DNA from: Chelonoidis abingdonii
Lineage: Eukaryota > Chordata > Testudines > Testudinidae
Assembly: GCF_003597395.2 (NCBI RefSeq)
Contig: NC_133769.1
Coordinates: 182,392,543 to 182,456,542, forward strand
Length of the DNA: 64,000 nucleotides
Reading direction: 5' to 3'
The stretch's first letter is position 1. Each line of letters starts with the position of its first letter. Both the position numbers and the translations under genes were made by a program. A model generated the notes under the pieces. That model worked only from the letters and a program-made list of their open reading frames with translations. It made no database searches and was not told the origin of the DNA. Shown piece by piece: positions 1-11,032 of the stretch.

Positions 1-47
1 GGACCAAAACAGGGGATATTTTCAGTTTCGGGTCGTGGTGAAGAGAG

Positions 48-512
48 CTATTGATGGCGCGCCCAGTGGGAGAAAAGCTGTTGGAGTACTGCAGGGTGCA
101 GTTCCCATTCATGTTCTGTCGAGAAGTGTCTGCTGAGTGCATACACAGTAGTGTTGTGACAGCCTGGTAGGTAGGAAGCGATGATCTGTATTCGATGTCG
201 TATGCACCAATTCCATATTCGAATGGCTTCCATGCAGAGGGAATGTGATCGGGCTTCCTCTTGTCTCTTTATGTGATTCATACATGCTATGTTGTCTGTT
301 AAGACTCGCAGGTATTTGTTCTTTATGTGGGGAAGAAAATGAAGGCATGCTCTCCTCACTGCTCTGAGCTCTAAGAGATTTATGTGTAGATGTGTCTCTG
401 ATGCAGACCACCGACCTTGTGCCCTGTGTTCCCCTAGATGTGCTCCCCAACCAATGAGGGAGGCATCCGTGGTGAGCATGAGCGTTGGGGATCGTTGCTG
501 GAAGGAAACCAC
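48..512 (-). pseudogene. DIRS-like RNase H domain
   Basis: A 154-residue open stretch holding an RNase H fold. Visible landmarks are TDASLIGWGAHLG near residue 14 (first catalytic Asp), a Glu in INLLELRAV near residue 48, and an Asp in VLTDNIACMNH near residue 72. RNase H degrades the RNA strand of the RNA-DNA hybrid made during reverse transcription. The frame is the same as the RT open frame upstream (both end at positions equal modulo 3); a single TGA at 540-542 separates them. The methionine at 512 is therefore only the first Met after the stop, not a real start. The protein would continue toward the recombinase past the left edge. Assignment to DIRS rather than to LTR elements rests on its position next to the RT and gag described here. 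Confidence 0.75.
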
Positions 513-539
513 TGTGCAGAGGTTTTCTGGACTTGTCCA

Positions 540-1385
540 TCATTGTAGGGAAGTTACAACATGGCGTGGAGGAGTTAGCAGCATCCCTAAGGGATGTCTG
601 CTGGGTTTGAAACTGGAGTTGAGCCAGCCCTGGAGGCATCTCATATGTAGCCTGGTGTGTTGAACCACGAAGGTGGTAGCTGCCATGTGACCAAGGAGCT
701 GTAGACAGATTCTTGCTTGCATCCTGGGACGAAAAGAGAGCGTACGTATGAGCTGCGTGATAGCGAGGAATCTGTTGTATGGGAGCGAGGCCTTGCTCTG
801 GGTTGAGTCAAGATGAGCTCCAATGAATTCGATCTGTTGTGTGGGTATCAGGGTAGATTTTTGGATGTTTATTTGGAGGCCTAGGCTGTGAAAAAGGGAG
901 ATGGCGAAGCGTGTGGCTTGAAGTGTCTCGGCATAGGAGTCGCCCCTGATGAGGCAATCGTCCAGGTAGGGGAAAAGTGTGACCCCGTGTTTGCGGAGGT
1001 GAGCCACAACCACGGCTAGGGTCTTGGAAAAAACTCTTGGAGCTGTGGAGAGTCCGAAAGGGAGAACTCTGTATTGGAAATGATCCTGACCGATTGTGAA
1101 TCGGAGGAAGCGTCTGTGAGCTGGATGTATTGATATATGGAAGTAAGCATCTTGTAGGTCGAGGGCTGTGAACCAGTCCCCTTGATCCAATGCAGGTATT
1201 ATTGTGCCCAGTGTGACCATCTTGAATCTTTGTGTCCTCACAAATTTGTTCAGTCGGCGTAGGTCTAGTCTAGGCCTCCATCCCCCAGTTTTCTTCTGCG
1301 TTAGAAAGTAATGGGAGCAGAACCCTGTCCCTTGATGTTGCATCGGCACAGGTTCCACTGCACCTAGTTGCAGAAGGCATGCCAC
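540..1385 (-). pseudogene. DIRS-like reverse transcriptase
   Basis: A 281-residue open frame. Motifs in order: FLTQKKTGGWRPRLDLRRLN (about residues 28-47, RT motif 1-2), FTALDLQDAYFHI (motif A with the first catalytic Asp, about 94-106), VLPFGLSTAPRVFSK (motif B, about 128-142), and YLDDCLI (motif C, catalytic DD pair, about 160). The thumb region follows and the frame stops at a TGA at 540-542, after which RNase H continues in the same frame. The domain order and the RPRLDLRRLN style match the DIRS/Ngaro family rather than LINEs. The start Met at 1385 is not necessarily the native one, since gag and RT overlap in many DIRS elements. All three catalytic aspartates are present, so the lesion is mainly the single nonsense codon. 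Confidence 0.85.
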
Positions 1386-1617
1386 TTCTGTGCGAAGTAA
1401 CTGCTCGTGAGAGGGGTCCCTGGAGAGGGACGGGGAAGGGGAAAGGGTAGGAGGGTAGGATATGAACGGGATGGAGTAACCAGTCTGAACTATTTCGAGG
1501 ACCTAGCGGTCCTGTGTAATCTGCTGCCAAGCATGTTGGAAATACTGGAAACGGTGGCCAAATGGACAAGTAAGTGGTGGAATCAAGGGGTGGTCATGCA
1601 GACCCTCGACCAAAGCT

Positions 1618-3975
1618 TCAAAACTGTTTTTTATTGCCCGGTGGATAGAAGGTGGTGGCTTGATTTTGATTTTGTCTGCGTTTGGGAGGTCTAGTACGAT
1701 TCCTAGTTGTGTCGTATGGTCTGGATTGAGGGCAATAGTACTGATGTGTGCATGGTCTTTGGTAGCGTTGTCTCCTGGGAAGAGATGGGTGAATGCCCAG
1801 GGTGTGCAGTGTCGCTCTTGAATATTTCATGGTGTGGAAGACTTCAAAAAGAGTTTGTCTTTATCAAAGGGGAGATCCTCCACTTTGGTCTGGAGCTCTT
1901 TAGGAATGCCTGACGCAGAGAGTCATGAGGATCTGCGCATAACCACAGTAGTTGCAGTGGTACGGGCTGCTGTGTCCACCGTGTCTAAGGACGCCTGTAG
2001 GGCCGTTCTGGAGATCAGCTGTCCCTCAGACAGGACTGATTTGACGTCTGCTCTTCTGTCCTCTGGGATGTATGAGGCAAATTCGAAAAGCTTATTGTAA
2101 TTATCGAAATCATAGCTGGCGAGGAGAGCAGAATAGTTTGCAATCCTAAATTGTAGTGTCGAGGATGTATAAACCTTGCAGCCCAGGACATCAAGGCGTC
2201 TAAAGGTCCTTGTCTTGTGGAGTAGGTCGATATTGTGACTGTTTGGTCCGCTGTGCAACTGCATCAATGACAAGAGAGTTCGGTGGTGGATGAGAAAATA
2301 GGAAGTCTGCGTCCTTTGCAGGAACGTAGTATTTACATTCGATTTTCTTACAAGTTGGTACCAGAGAAGCTGGGGTTTGCCAGAGTGTGTCAGTTGGCTC
2401 CATGAGTGCTTCGTTTATAGGGAGCGCGATTTTCGAGGGGGCAGATGGTTGAAGGATTTTGAGGAGTGTGTGCTGAGTCTCCTGAACCTCTTCTAAGGGG
2501 ATATCCTGACTGAGTGCAACCCTCCTAAAAAGTTCTTGAAATTGTTTGCAGTCGTCCAAGGTCCGTGGAGGTGGAGGGAGGATGGCTTCATCTGAGGCTA
2601 ATGGAGAGTTAGGGTTAGGCGAGTCAGGATCTGGTGCATAGCTCCCAGGCTCAGGAGGGGGCTCAGGCACCCTGGAAGCGGATGGAGCAGGAGACTGAGG
2701 CACCGAAGGAAGATGATTGGTAGGAGGATTCTGCCACAGGTACCACTGAGGCCAAGACATGGGGTAGGAGAACCCATGCATCGCCCATGGGGGGGGCAAC
2801 AGAGGGAAACTGAGGCTGCTGAGCTTGAGCCGTAACCTGAGGCGGTAAAAGTACCTGTGGAGGAGAAGCAGGAGGGGAGAACTCCGCTTGCTGCTGTAGC
2901 TCAAGGTCACCGTCGGTGAAAGCCAGTTCAAGTGGAGAAAGTGGCAGGTCAAGAAAGGAGTCCTCTGTATCTAAGAGTGGAGAGTGAGGCTCAGGTGGCA
3001 CTAAAAGGTGACTTTGAGTGAGTGCTGTTCCTGCTCCCAAGGTTGAGCTAAGCCTGCTCTCTGCTCTAGCTCTTTAGTAGGAGAGAGTGACAGAGTGTCC
3101 TGCTGTATTGAGCCTAGAGGTGCCCTGCAGGGGGTCTGCTGCTGGTGTGCGGGCAGAAGAGTGGCTGGGTGCCGACGCTCTTCTCGGTGCCGACGCTGAT
3201 CGCACTGTCGGCACCGCAGCTATTTTCATTGCTAAGGCAGAGCGCGCTGGCGGGACCGCGGCCGTTTTTGGCGCTGAAACTTACCAGGCTGTAAGTACCG
3301 CGGCCATTTTGGGTGTCGGTACCGAACGCGCTGCCGGCACCGTTGCCGTTGCCAGTGCCGAGGAGAAACATGGTGGCGGTGCTGAAGCCCCTCTCAGTGC
3401 CGAAGAGGAGTGAGTTGTCCGCGCCGCAGTCGTTTGCAGCACTGAGGGGACCAAGTCAACAGGTGCCTTCCCTGCACAGGAGGTCTGGTCCCTGCCTCTA
3501 AGCTCTGTCAGAGCAGTTGCTGAGGCTTTAGAAGAGGCTGAAGCAGCTGTCTTTCGTGCTGTCAGCACAGGAGGTAGGGATCCCGCCAGAGACCCCCTAC
3601 CCCTGTTACAGACTCGTTTGTGAGACTGATGACCTTCTTGCCTCCGCTCCAAGGAGGGTGAAGCAACACTCCCCACCGGTTCCGATCTGGCTGGGAGTGT
3701 GTGGGAGCGGGTTCTACCTTTCCCGTCTCCGACAGCGGCTGCAGGGATTTTTCCATCATAATGATCTTGAGGCACAGATCCCTGTCACGATGAGCTCTTG
3801 ACTTGAGGCTCGCACAATGGAGGCACTTCGCGAGGATATGGGTGTCCCCGAGGCACTTGACACAATGAGAGTGGCCATCTGACCGTGGCATGGAGTCCTG
3901 ACAGGAGATGCATCTTTTGAAACCTGAAGCTCCTGGCATTATGAGTTAGAGATGGCCGAGGAGAGTGTCTCAATG
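1618..3975 (-). pseudogene. DIRS-like gag region, frameshifted
   Basis: Several minus-strand open pieces follow one another in different frames. The first (3939-3562) begins with a Cys/His-rich segment, CISCQDSMPRSDGHSHCVKC, then CLGDTHILAKC, a zinc-finger-like pattern that opens gag in vertebrate DIRS elements. The second usable piece (about 2660-2200) is proline-rich and ends with PINEALMEPTDTLWQTPASL and YYVPAKDADFLFSHP, a conserved gag block. The third (2273-1923) holds a helical block with NYSALLASYDF. The last (1830-1618) is basic, with RPPKRRQNQNQATTF, likely an RNA-binding tail. The GC-rich stretch 3160-3420 between pieces one and two is a degenerate Ala/Val/Gly-coding repeat. Frames change at least three times, so no full gag can be made. 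Gag would package the element RNA. Confidence 0.7.
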
Positions 3976-4012
3976 GGAGACAAGCCTGAGGGTTGGTTGG
4001 TTGTTTTTTTTG

Positions 4013-4040
4013 TAAACTAACTAACTAACTAACTAACTAT
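4013..4040. repeat. (AACT)n microsatellite
   Basis: About six to seven tandem copies of AACT just upstream (minus-strand sense) of the DIRS gag start, inside the element leader. Confidence 0.9.
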
Positions 4041-4261
4041 GTAACTATACTAAAGGAAGGAAAACAACTGGGAAGTAATTAATAATTATTTCTATGTTCT
4101 TTGTTACTGTTTCCTGTAGAGATCAGGGAAGAGAAGGTAGCACTGCCCCGAGTCCTGTCTTCAGCCGAGGACGGTTGAGAAGGAACTGAGGAGGGTGAGG
4201 GGGGGGGGGCACACACTCAGGAAGATTCCAACTAGATGGGAGATACCATCCGGATGCGTGC

Positions 4262-4530
4262 GCCCCAACCAGGCACTGCTACCGAAAATCTCCGATCGAC
4301 AGCGCCAGGACGCACTGTCACCTTGAGTGGAGCACCCACAGGGACAGCACCCGAAGAAGAACTGAGGACTGTTTGCCCACACCACACTGGATATTCTAGA
4401 GAGCATAACAGGAAGAGCATATGTGCACATTGCATGGACACTGCTACCTAAAATCTCCAATTTCAGGTGCAGGGACACATGCATGTCTACAGTGGAACAC
4501 CCACAGGGACACTACTCAGACAAGAATATA
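4262..4530. repeat. Duplicated subrepeat in DIRS terminal region
   Basis: Two direct copies of a segment of about 90 bp. Copy one spans about 4272-4362 and copy two about 4438-4530. Both carry CTGCTACC(G/T)AAAATCTCC, then AGTGGA(G/A)CACCCACAGGGAC. They differ by substitutions and small indels. Internal direct duplications in the terminal region fit a DIRS element end, but the exact terminus is not visible because the other end lies outside the window. Confidence 0.6.
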
Positions 4531-4777
4531 TGGCTCTTTCCTCTGCACTCAGCTGTAGGGGAAGACTTAAACGTGCCACTGGGGCACCAGTACAGAGCAC
4601 CAGAATTTTGCAGCAAATTAAATCCCCTTCCCTGTCAGATTTATACCCCTTTCCTCTTAAATTGGGTTCAGATTGTTTCCCTAGTTTAGTATTCACCTCT
4701 ATTTGTCTTCCTTGTTCACTACAATTATTTCCCAATAGCTTCTGATTGGCACTCTTCTTTCCTTTTGTCCTGTGATT

Positions 4778-4870
4778 AGGGTGACCAGATAGCAAGTGTG
4801 AAAAATCAGGACAGGGGTGGGGAGATAAATGGCACCTATATAAGAAAAAGCCACAAATATCAGGACTGTA
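4778..4870. mobile_element. hAT-type miniature element, fragment
   Basis: Starts with AGGGTGACCAGATAGCAAG and runs through a CAGGACAGGGGTGGGG block to ATATCAGGACTG. I recognise the start as the terminal inverted repeat of a common sauropsid non-autonomous element; the opposite terminus is missing, so this is a truncated copy. Confidence 0.5.
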
Positions 4871-4879
4871 GTTAAAATC

Positions 4880-7800
4880 ATAAAAGATGTTCAATATTTG
4901 ATTAGTCTTACCAAATGATCAAAATCTTATTCCAATCTTTGCTTATATAGCATTTTTTATCTTCAAAGGGCTTTATAAACATTAACTCAGTTGCTCTCAG
5001 AACACCTCAGTGAAGTACAATTTATTCATTCTAGAACACTTATGTTTGAAAACAAAGTCCTCAAAAAGCAAAATGTTTTGAAAGAGCATGGTCTGTGCAC
5101 TACAAAGATACAACTATTAGGAAAGCAGATCAAAGAAACTGATCTGTACACAAAACAGTAAGAGAGTCATTGCAAAGTACAAAACATCTTTTATTCAGTG
5201 TTTCAGTTATTCAACTACAGTAAATGTAGAAGAAATTCCCCAAAAGATAGCGAAGCAGAATTAAAAAAAATACACACCACAATAAAAGAATAAAACGGAA
5301 GAAATGTTGAAAAAGTATTTGCTTTAGTTAGTTTTTATCAGCAAAGTCAGTGTAGTTAAAATGAGAGGTTTCATAGACTTACCAGTATCCATCTTGCCAT
5401 TGAATAAATACAGAAATTATTCCTGCCATATGTTTTCAGCAAGTGTTACTAATCCAGTTGTAAAATGTGAAAAGTCAGTATTTCTGGTAAAATGCAAAAA
5501 CTAAGTCCTTACCATTTATTAGATATACCATGGCACTTATGTCTCCCCTCTTCTGCCGAAGAATAGAAATGTTTATCAAATTTGGCTAGGGCACTGAGGT
5601 GGTTATGGTTAAAATTTTCATAAGTGTTTACTATATTGGCATGTCTATTTTTGTGTGTCTTTCTTGTTGCCCACTGTACCTGCTTTTCATTGTGATAAGG
5701 CAGTATAGTTATTGGCTTCAAATAAAGACCTTAGAAACTAATTTATACAAAACTACAACATCTCACAATGTAGAGGCCCAATCCTGAAAATTTTTAATCA
5801 CATCAGCAAGAAGAGTTTGCAGGTTCAGGACATAGATATGAAAAACAAAGGATGTTTGGAACCTGGTGTTACAACAGGGACTGATTCAACATTGTTTGAG
5901 TGTCTTAACTGTATTTGCATGTTTTCATAAACTAAAGGCTTTTTGATTTGCTATATTTAATCACAACTCCATTTCTTAGGTATATGCTGCTTGCTTTAAC
6001 AAAAATACTGTTATATTTGTTTTTACACTGATGTTACTACTGTGTAGAAACTGCAGTTTGAAATTAATTAAGTTTTAATCTTTAAATCATACAGGAATGA
6101 AGCTCCAGCTAACATAACACACTGTCCCTTGTTTGCTTAACACTAATGAGGTGATGTGTTCATGGCAACCTATACTCTGCTCCATGTGTTGGCTTTCCAT
6201 ACAGAATCAAATCCAAGATATGTTGATATTTAAAACCCTCCATGGGATAAGTCCTACCTACCTGAGGTCACATTTCCGTCCACGACCATAAGCTCCCACA
6301 ACAATGTTCCACCAAACTAAGAAAAGGCTTGTGAATACATGAGAAAAAAAAAAAACTTTCATAGGAGCAGGGCCTAAACTAAGCAACAACAACAGGTAAA
6401 AATGACCACAGACCTCACCACGTTTGAAACTAACTTTGCTTTATCATGGCCTGACCACGTATAACTACACTCCTATTCACAAAGCACTTAAAATGGAATT
6501 AGTTCCAGTTGACATTAATAGTACTCATGAGCTCAAGGACTAAATGCAAAATCTGTTTTAGACCCAGCTTTCCCTCAACTCCTTCGTTTGCACAGAAATA
6601 CTACACATTTACTGGGTCATGCATAAACCCCATTATAAGCTATTTCTCTTACAGGCTGGGAAGGAAAAAAAGTTATTTCTGTTTTTAAATACCCAAAAAG
6701 AGTTTAGATGTCATGATGATGGGGTCCATATGCAAGAGTGAGAGCTAATTAAGGTTTTAATGAGAAAAATATTTAGCAGATGCTATAACAAGGTTAACAT
6801 AAGGACTGTTAAAAGGTCAGTAAATAGGGACAACAAAGACAATACACAAGCCATTTCTGCTATTTCTCGCGGGGGAGAGTCCTGCAGAATTGTTCACAAA
6901 ATATATGAGCAACGTAATTGTTAGAGAAAGCTATTCATCAAAGTCAAGAGTTGGTATTGCACATGGCCAACTTAACAAAATCTGTTACAGCACAGTACTT
7001 AAATTAAGGATGTTCCACAACGTATTGGCTGCTTCTCAAGCTAGATGTTTGCTTAAAAAGGAGATACCGAGCATCAAGAAGAAACCACTTCAGTGTAATA
7101 TATGGACAAGTGGAAGACTTCCCACAAGAGAGCGTAAATGAAATAAAAAGTTTCAAAATTAAATCCATTAGGAAAGATAAACAAATGGAGTTTTAATTCT
7201 TCTGGTTTGGTGTTTTCTTCATACAATTTCACAGAATTGTTTCTTTTGCAAGCCGAAGAGAAAAAATGAAAAATGCAGATTAACAATACAGTAAAGCTGT
7301 TAAAGGGAATAGTCTAAACTCAGGACTTAATCCTGCAAAATGCAAAGACTTTAGCTTGATCCAGGAAAGCATGCATCTGTCTTCAACCCCCATCCATATT
7401 CATGGGGTAATGTGGAACAGAAGAACCTCAAGATGCAACACAAGAGTTACGGACTGAGGGTCAACTAGACACCAAGTGAAACTGGAAGTAACCACCAGGC
7501 AACAGCAGAGCGTGTCTCCCTACCCCCCAAAAGCAAATACTGTTCTGTGCCTGTATTGAATCTTAACAGTAAGCACATCTGGGCTGCCTGTCTCCACTCT
7601 TCACTCCCACGCACAGGGCAGCCATTTACATTAAGACACTGGGGCTGTCAGCCCAAAGCAGCCAGAGGCAGCCAATAGAGCAGGAGCAGTGTTTGGAGTC
7701 TGCACTGCTTTCACTTCTTCCCCTCTTCCCTCATGCTGTTTACACACACACACACTGCCAGGAGGGAGACAAGCTTGTAAACTCATGCCAGAGCTTAGTA

Positions 7801-10415
7801 GGGAGCTCAGGTGCTGAAGCCAGGCCTGGAGTGTCAGCTGCTGAATCTGGAGACTGAATTGCGCTTTGTTCAGAGTGACAAACATTTCAGCGTTATGGAC
7901 AACCTCCATTCCTGAGGTATCTGTAACCAATGTTCTACTGTCCTCTCCAAGCATATATGCTGTAACAACACGTTGCCCTTCAACAATGCTGGTTTAGGAT
8001 GTTGTCACCTAGACTCATGTACACAAAGGAAAAATATGAGTACAAATGTGTTGCACTGTTAACCTGTATTTTAGTAGTTCTAGTTACATTTGCTTCTAGT
8101 AAGAAAAACAATATTGTAATAATTAATATAGCCTAATTGATAATGCATTGTAGTGAGAGTGGTCGCTGCCTAGTCACCCTAAGATAGTAAGTACTGTGTT
8201 GCACAATTCAAGATGGCAAACTGGCACAATATTCTGCTTCTGACCTTAGAAAAATGATTTGCAACTCAAAGCATCTTGTGATAATGTATTAGATGACAGT
8301 GACTTTATGCCAGATCGTGTTGAGAATGTTACCATTGCTTATTCATCAAGTTTGTCATCAGACAAATGAAGACCTCATGTTCAGCCCTGGTATAAGACTG
8401 GAAGAAACAGTTGGGGACATCTTCACTACTAGCATTCACCTTACTGAGGTTCTACTCAAGCACAACAAATCCTTATCTGACAAGACAGGCCAGTGAGACG
8501 CATTCACATGGCATCACAAAAATTGCTGGGCCAATTGCCCTGATTTGCCTGTGTTACAAAGAAGGGAAAGTTGATAATACTATTGATGATGCACCATGAC
8601 AAGGCTATAGAAGGAGATAAAAAGAAACCCCCATAGTTCTTCACTACAACACTAAAAGTAGCATCAATGTCATGGACCATCTTTCAAGAATGTACTCGTG
8701 CAGGCACAAGATAGATAGGTGACCAATGTTTCTTTTCTTCAAGATGTTTGATGCTGATGGTATTGCAAGTTTCATTGTCTGGATCAGCAACAATCCTGCT
8801 TGATACCACACTCAACCAAGGCAAAGAAGGTTCTTGGTCTCTTTTCAGTCTAGAAAAGGGTTCATAGAGGCACATAAAGAGAAGAATCTGATACCCATTG
8901 TTTCACCAAGTGCTTCTGTTTGTTAGCCAAATATTAACCAAATGAGAATAAAATATAAATGCTGGACTGCAAAAGCATGGGAAAATGAACTTTTTATATC
9001 ACATGGACAGAACAACAACAAGTGGGTGAGCATGCATCATAGGATTATTTCTGCTGACTTGGCATTGGACTTGTAAATGAAAGTTGGCAGCACTATCTCG
9101 TGGAAGACTCCCCAAGGGATTCCAACATGAAGAAATGTGACAAGAGAAAAAAGGAAACTTGAAAAATTGAGTCGCTTAGACCACGGTTTTCAAAAAAAAA
9201 AAGTTTAAAAAACACCCAAAAAACAAATCACTAACTTTTGAAAAATTTGGCCTTATGTTGTAACATTTTTACTATGCCACTGAAAAGATACCACTGAACA
9301 GAGGCACAAGTGTAGAATTTGATAATTCACTTAAGCCCATATTTGAAAGCTATTTACACACTGTTGCACTAAGTATCACAATACCTAACTGATTTAGGGT
9401 CCAAGTTTGACAGTTTTACAGATATTTGAATAGACTGTACATTTCACAAAAATGCTCTACAATAGCCTTCCCACCAGCAACACCACTACCCACTAATGGT
9501 AGCTTTAACGTAGGCAGGGTACCAAGCACCTGCTGACATTTTTACCCCTATATTTTTCCTGGCTTGTCTATACAGTGCTCCCACTATTGGTACCACAGAA
9601 GAAGCTGTACTCATGTTAACAATGGGAATGTAGTGTAGTGCATAAAGACCAGAGAATGGAATCAAACACAGCTTTCAGTCTCTTGCTGGTGTTGCACCAC
9701 ATTTAGCTTAGTCAAGGCAAGTAATATTTAAAACTGCTATGTGAAGATAGGAATGGAGAACACAAACCACAGAAGTTTTTTTCCTACTAGCAAGTTAATT
9801 CCTGGTGAGAACTAATTTTAGTCATCACTGCTATTCAAAAGTTTATACAATTAAAATGGTCAAAGCTTCGTTTTTATTTAAAATGTGTTTTATTTATTTT
9901 GCCAATTGTTAGTGATGCAGCTGTTTTTATTCTTTGTGGCATCTCTTCTTTAGGTTTTTTGCTAAAAAGTCCATGAAAGCTGAGAAATTGTGCAGAACAT
10001 TTCAGATATTAAAATTTATCAATAAAGGTAATTGCACTGAAGTCATAACGATTTTTAATAATAAGGGTCAGTAGGATGATTTACAATTTGTATAATTTAG
10101 AGACAAGATTATAACTAAGCTTGTTATATATGCATGACATGTTTGATTACACTCTTCCTTTATGAATATGGAATATCTTAAATGGAAGATCATTCTATTG
10201 TGGCAATTTTTCTATTGAACCTTATATTGTTATTCTGCACAGAATGCCTAGATATTCTAATCAAGATATATGAATCTTTATAGTTATTCTAATTTAATGG
10301 AGTTACATGTTGAATGTGTAAAACTGAAGACTGATTGACACCTATATTATTTCAGGATAGAAAAAAGGTGTATTCTTCCTGTTAAGAGGGGTGGAGGGAA
10401 GAGAGGAGAGGGTAC
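4880..10415. other. Gene-free AT-rich stretch
   Basis: About 5.5 kb without a supportable gene. Open frames here (for example 6890-7141, 7631-7954, 8293-8496, 8684-8875) are short, lack recognisable domains and are not flanked by convincing splice pairs. A short (AC)n run sits at 7743-7756. The part around 6180-6310 looks like an old interspersed repeat that I cannot classify. Most likely intron or intergenic DNA. Confidence 0.6.
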
Positions 10416-10419
10416 TTAA

Positions 10420-10612
10420 CCATTGGAACAATTTACCAAGAATTATGGTAGATTCTGCATCACTGGCAGTTTTTAAAAATCAAGATAAGGCATTTTATAA
10501 AATACATGTTCTAGGACTCACCTAAAATAATTGCTAAGGCTTCTGTTATAGAGGAGGTCAAGTTAGATGATCACAGTGATTCTTTCTGACCTTGGAATCT
10601 ATGAATTATAGA
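10420..10612 (+). mobile_element. CR1 LINE 3' end fragment
   Basis: Contains the CR1 3' terminal consensus features: a GGAACAATTTACCAAG block, then GTTAGATGATCACAGTGATT and TCTGACCTTGGAATCTATGA. CR1 copies are usually 5'-truncated, as here. Plus-strand orientation. Confidence 0.85.
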
Positions 10613-10803
10613 GCCTAAAAACTTGCACCTGATATTATTTTCACTAGAACAAAGTCTATCCTATTTAGCACAGAAAAACAGTCTTATTTGCAAATATCTG
10701 GGTTATGTGTTGTGCCATACTCACATTGCAAGGTTCAGAGCACTAAGGTAATGCCTCATAAAGATGACAGTACCTCCAACAAACCCAGAACCTGAGTTTA
10801 GAG

Positions 10804-11024
10804 CAGGGCCAGCCCCAGGCACCAGCTCAGCAAGCAGGTGCTTGGGTGGCCAAGGGGAAGAAGCGGCACGTTGGGCTCTTCGGCGGCAGGTCCCTCGGTC
10901 CCTCTCAGAGGGAAGAACCTCCCACCGAAGAAGAAAGTGGCTCAGTGGAGCTGCTGCTGATCGCAGCTTTTTTTTTTTTTCCTCTCCACCGCTTGGGGTG
11001 GCAAAAACCCTGGAGGCGGTCCTG
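10804..11024. mobile_element. hAT-type MITE with 8-bp target duplication
   Basis: A 221-bp element with terminal inverted repeats CAGGGCCAGCCCCAGGC on the left and the complement of CAGGACCGCCTCCAGGG on the right. The flanks are GTTTAGAG (10796-10803) and GTTTAGGG (11025-11032), an 8-bp duplication with one mismatch, the size made by hAT transposases. It is GC-rich with an internal poly-T run at 10969-10981. The open frames across it are shadows. Confidence 0.8.
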
Positions 11025-11032
11025 GTTTAGGG

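Larger units (their letters stand above)
1..4530 (-). mobile_element. DIRS-like tyrosine-recombinase retrotransposon, partial
   Basis: Read on the minus strand from about 4530 down to 1, this shows a terminal/leader region, then gag-like coding (3939 to about 1618), then reverse transcriptase (1385-540) and RNase H (512-48). The order gag, RT, RNase H, the zinc-finger-like gag start with Cys-x2-Cys and CxxCLG motifs, and the YLDD-type RT are what DIRS1-group elements show. In that group a tyrosine recombinase and the second terminal repeat follow RNase H; they would lie beyond the left edge, so they cannot be seen. Gag is split by several frameshifts, while RT and RNase H share one frame. The outer boundary near 4530 is my estimate from the terminal subrepeats. 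Confidence 0.85.

Noticed and set aside
382..663. Plus-strand frame in the DIRS region
   Set aside because: It is antisense to the RT/RNase H coding, which carries all catalytic motifs on the minus strand.
3087..3413. Ala/Val-rich plus-strand frame and overlapping minus-strand frames
   Set aside because: They arise from the GC-rich repeated spacer in the DIRS gag region.
4013..4040. CRISPR-like or telomere-like array
   Set aside because: It is a simple 4-bp microsatellite in a vertebrate genome.
7631..7954. 107-residue minus-strand frame
   Set aside because: No domain, overlaps an (AC)n repeat, no splice or promoter context.
8293..8875. Three short open frames close together
   Set aside because: They looked like pieces of an old transposase, but no catalytic motif could be identified.
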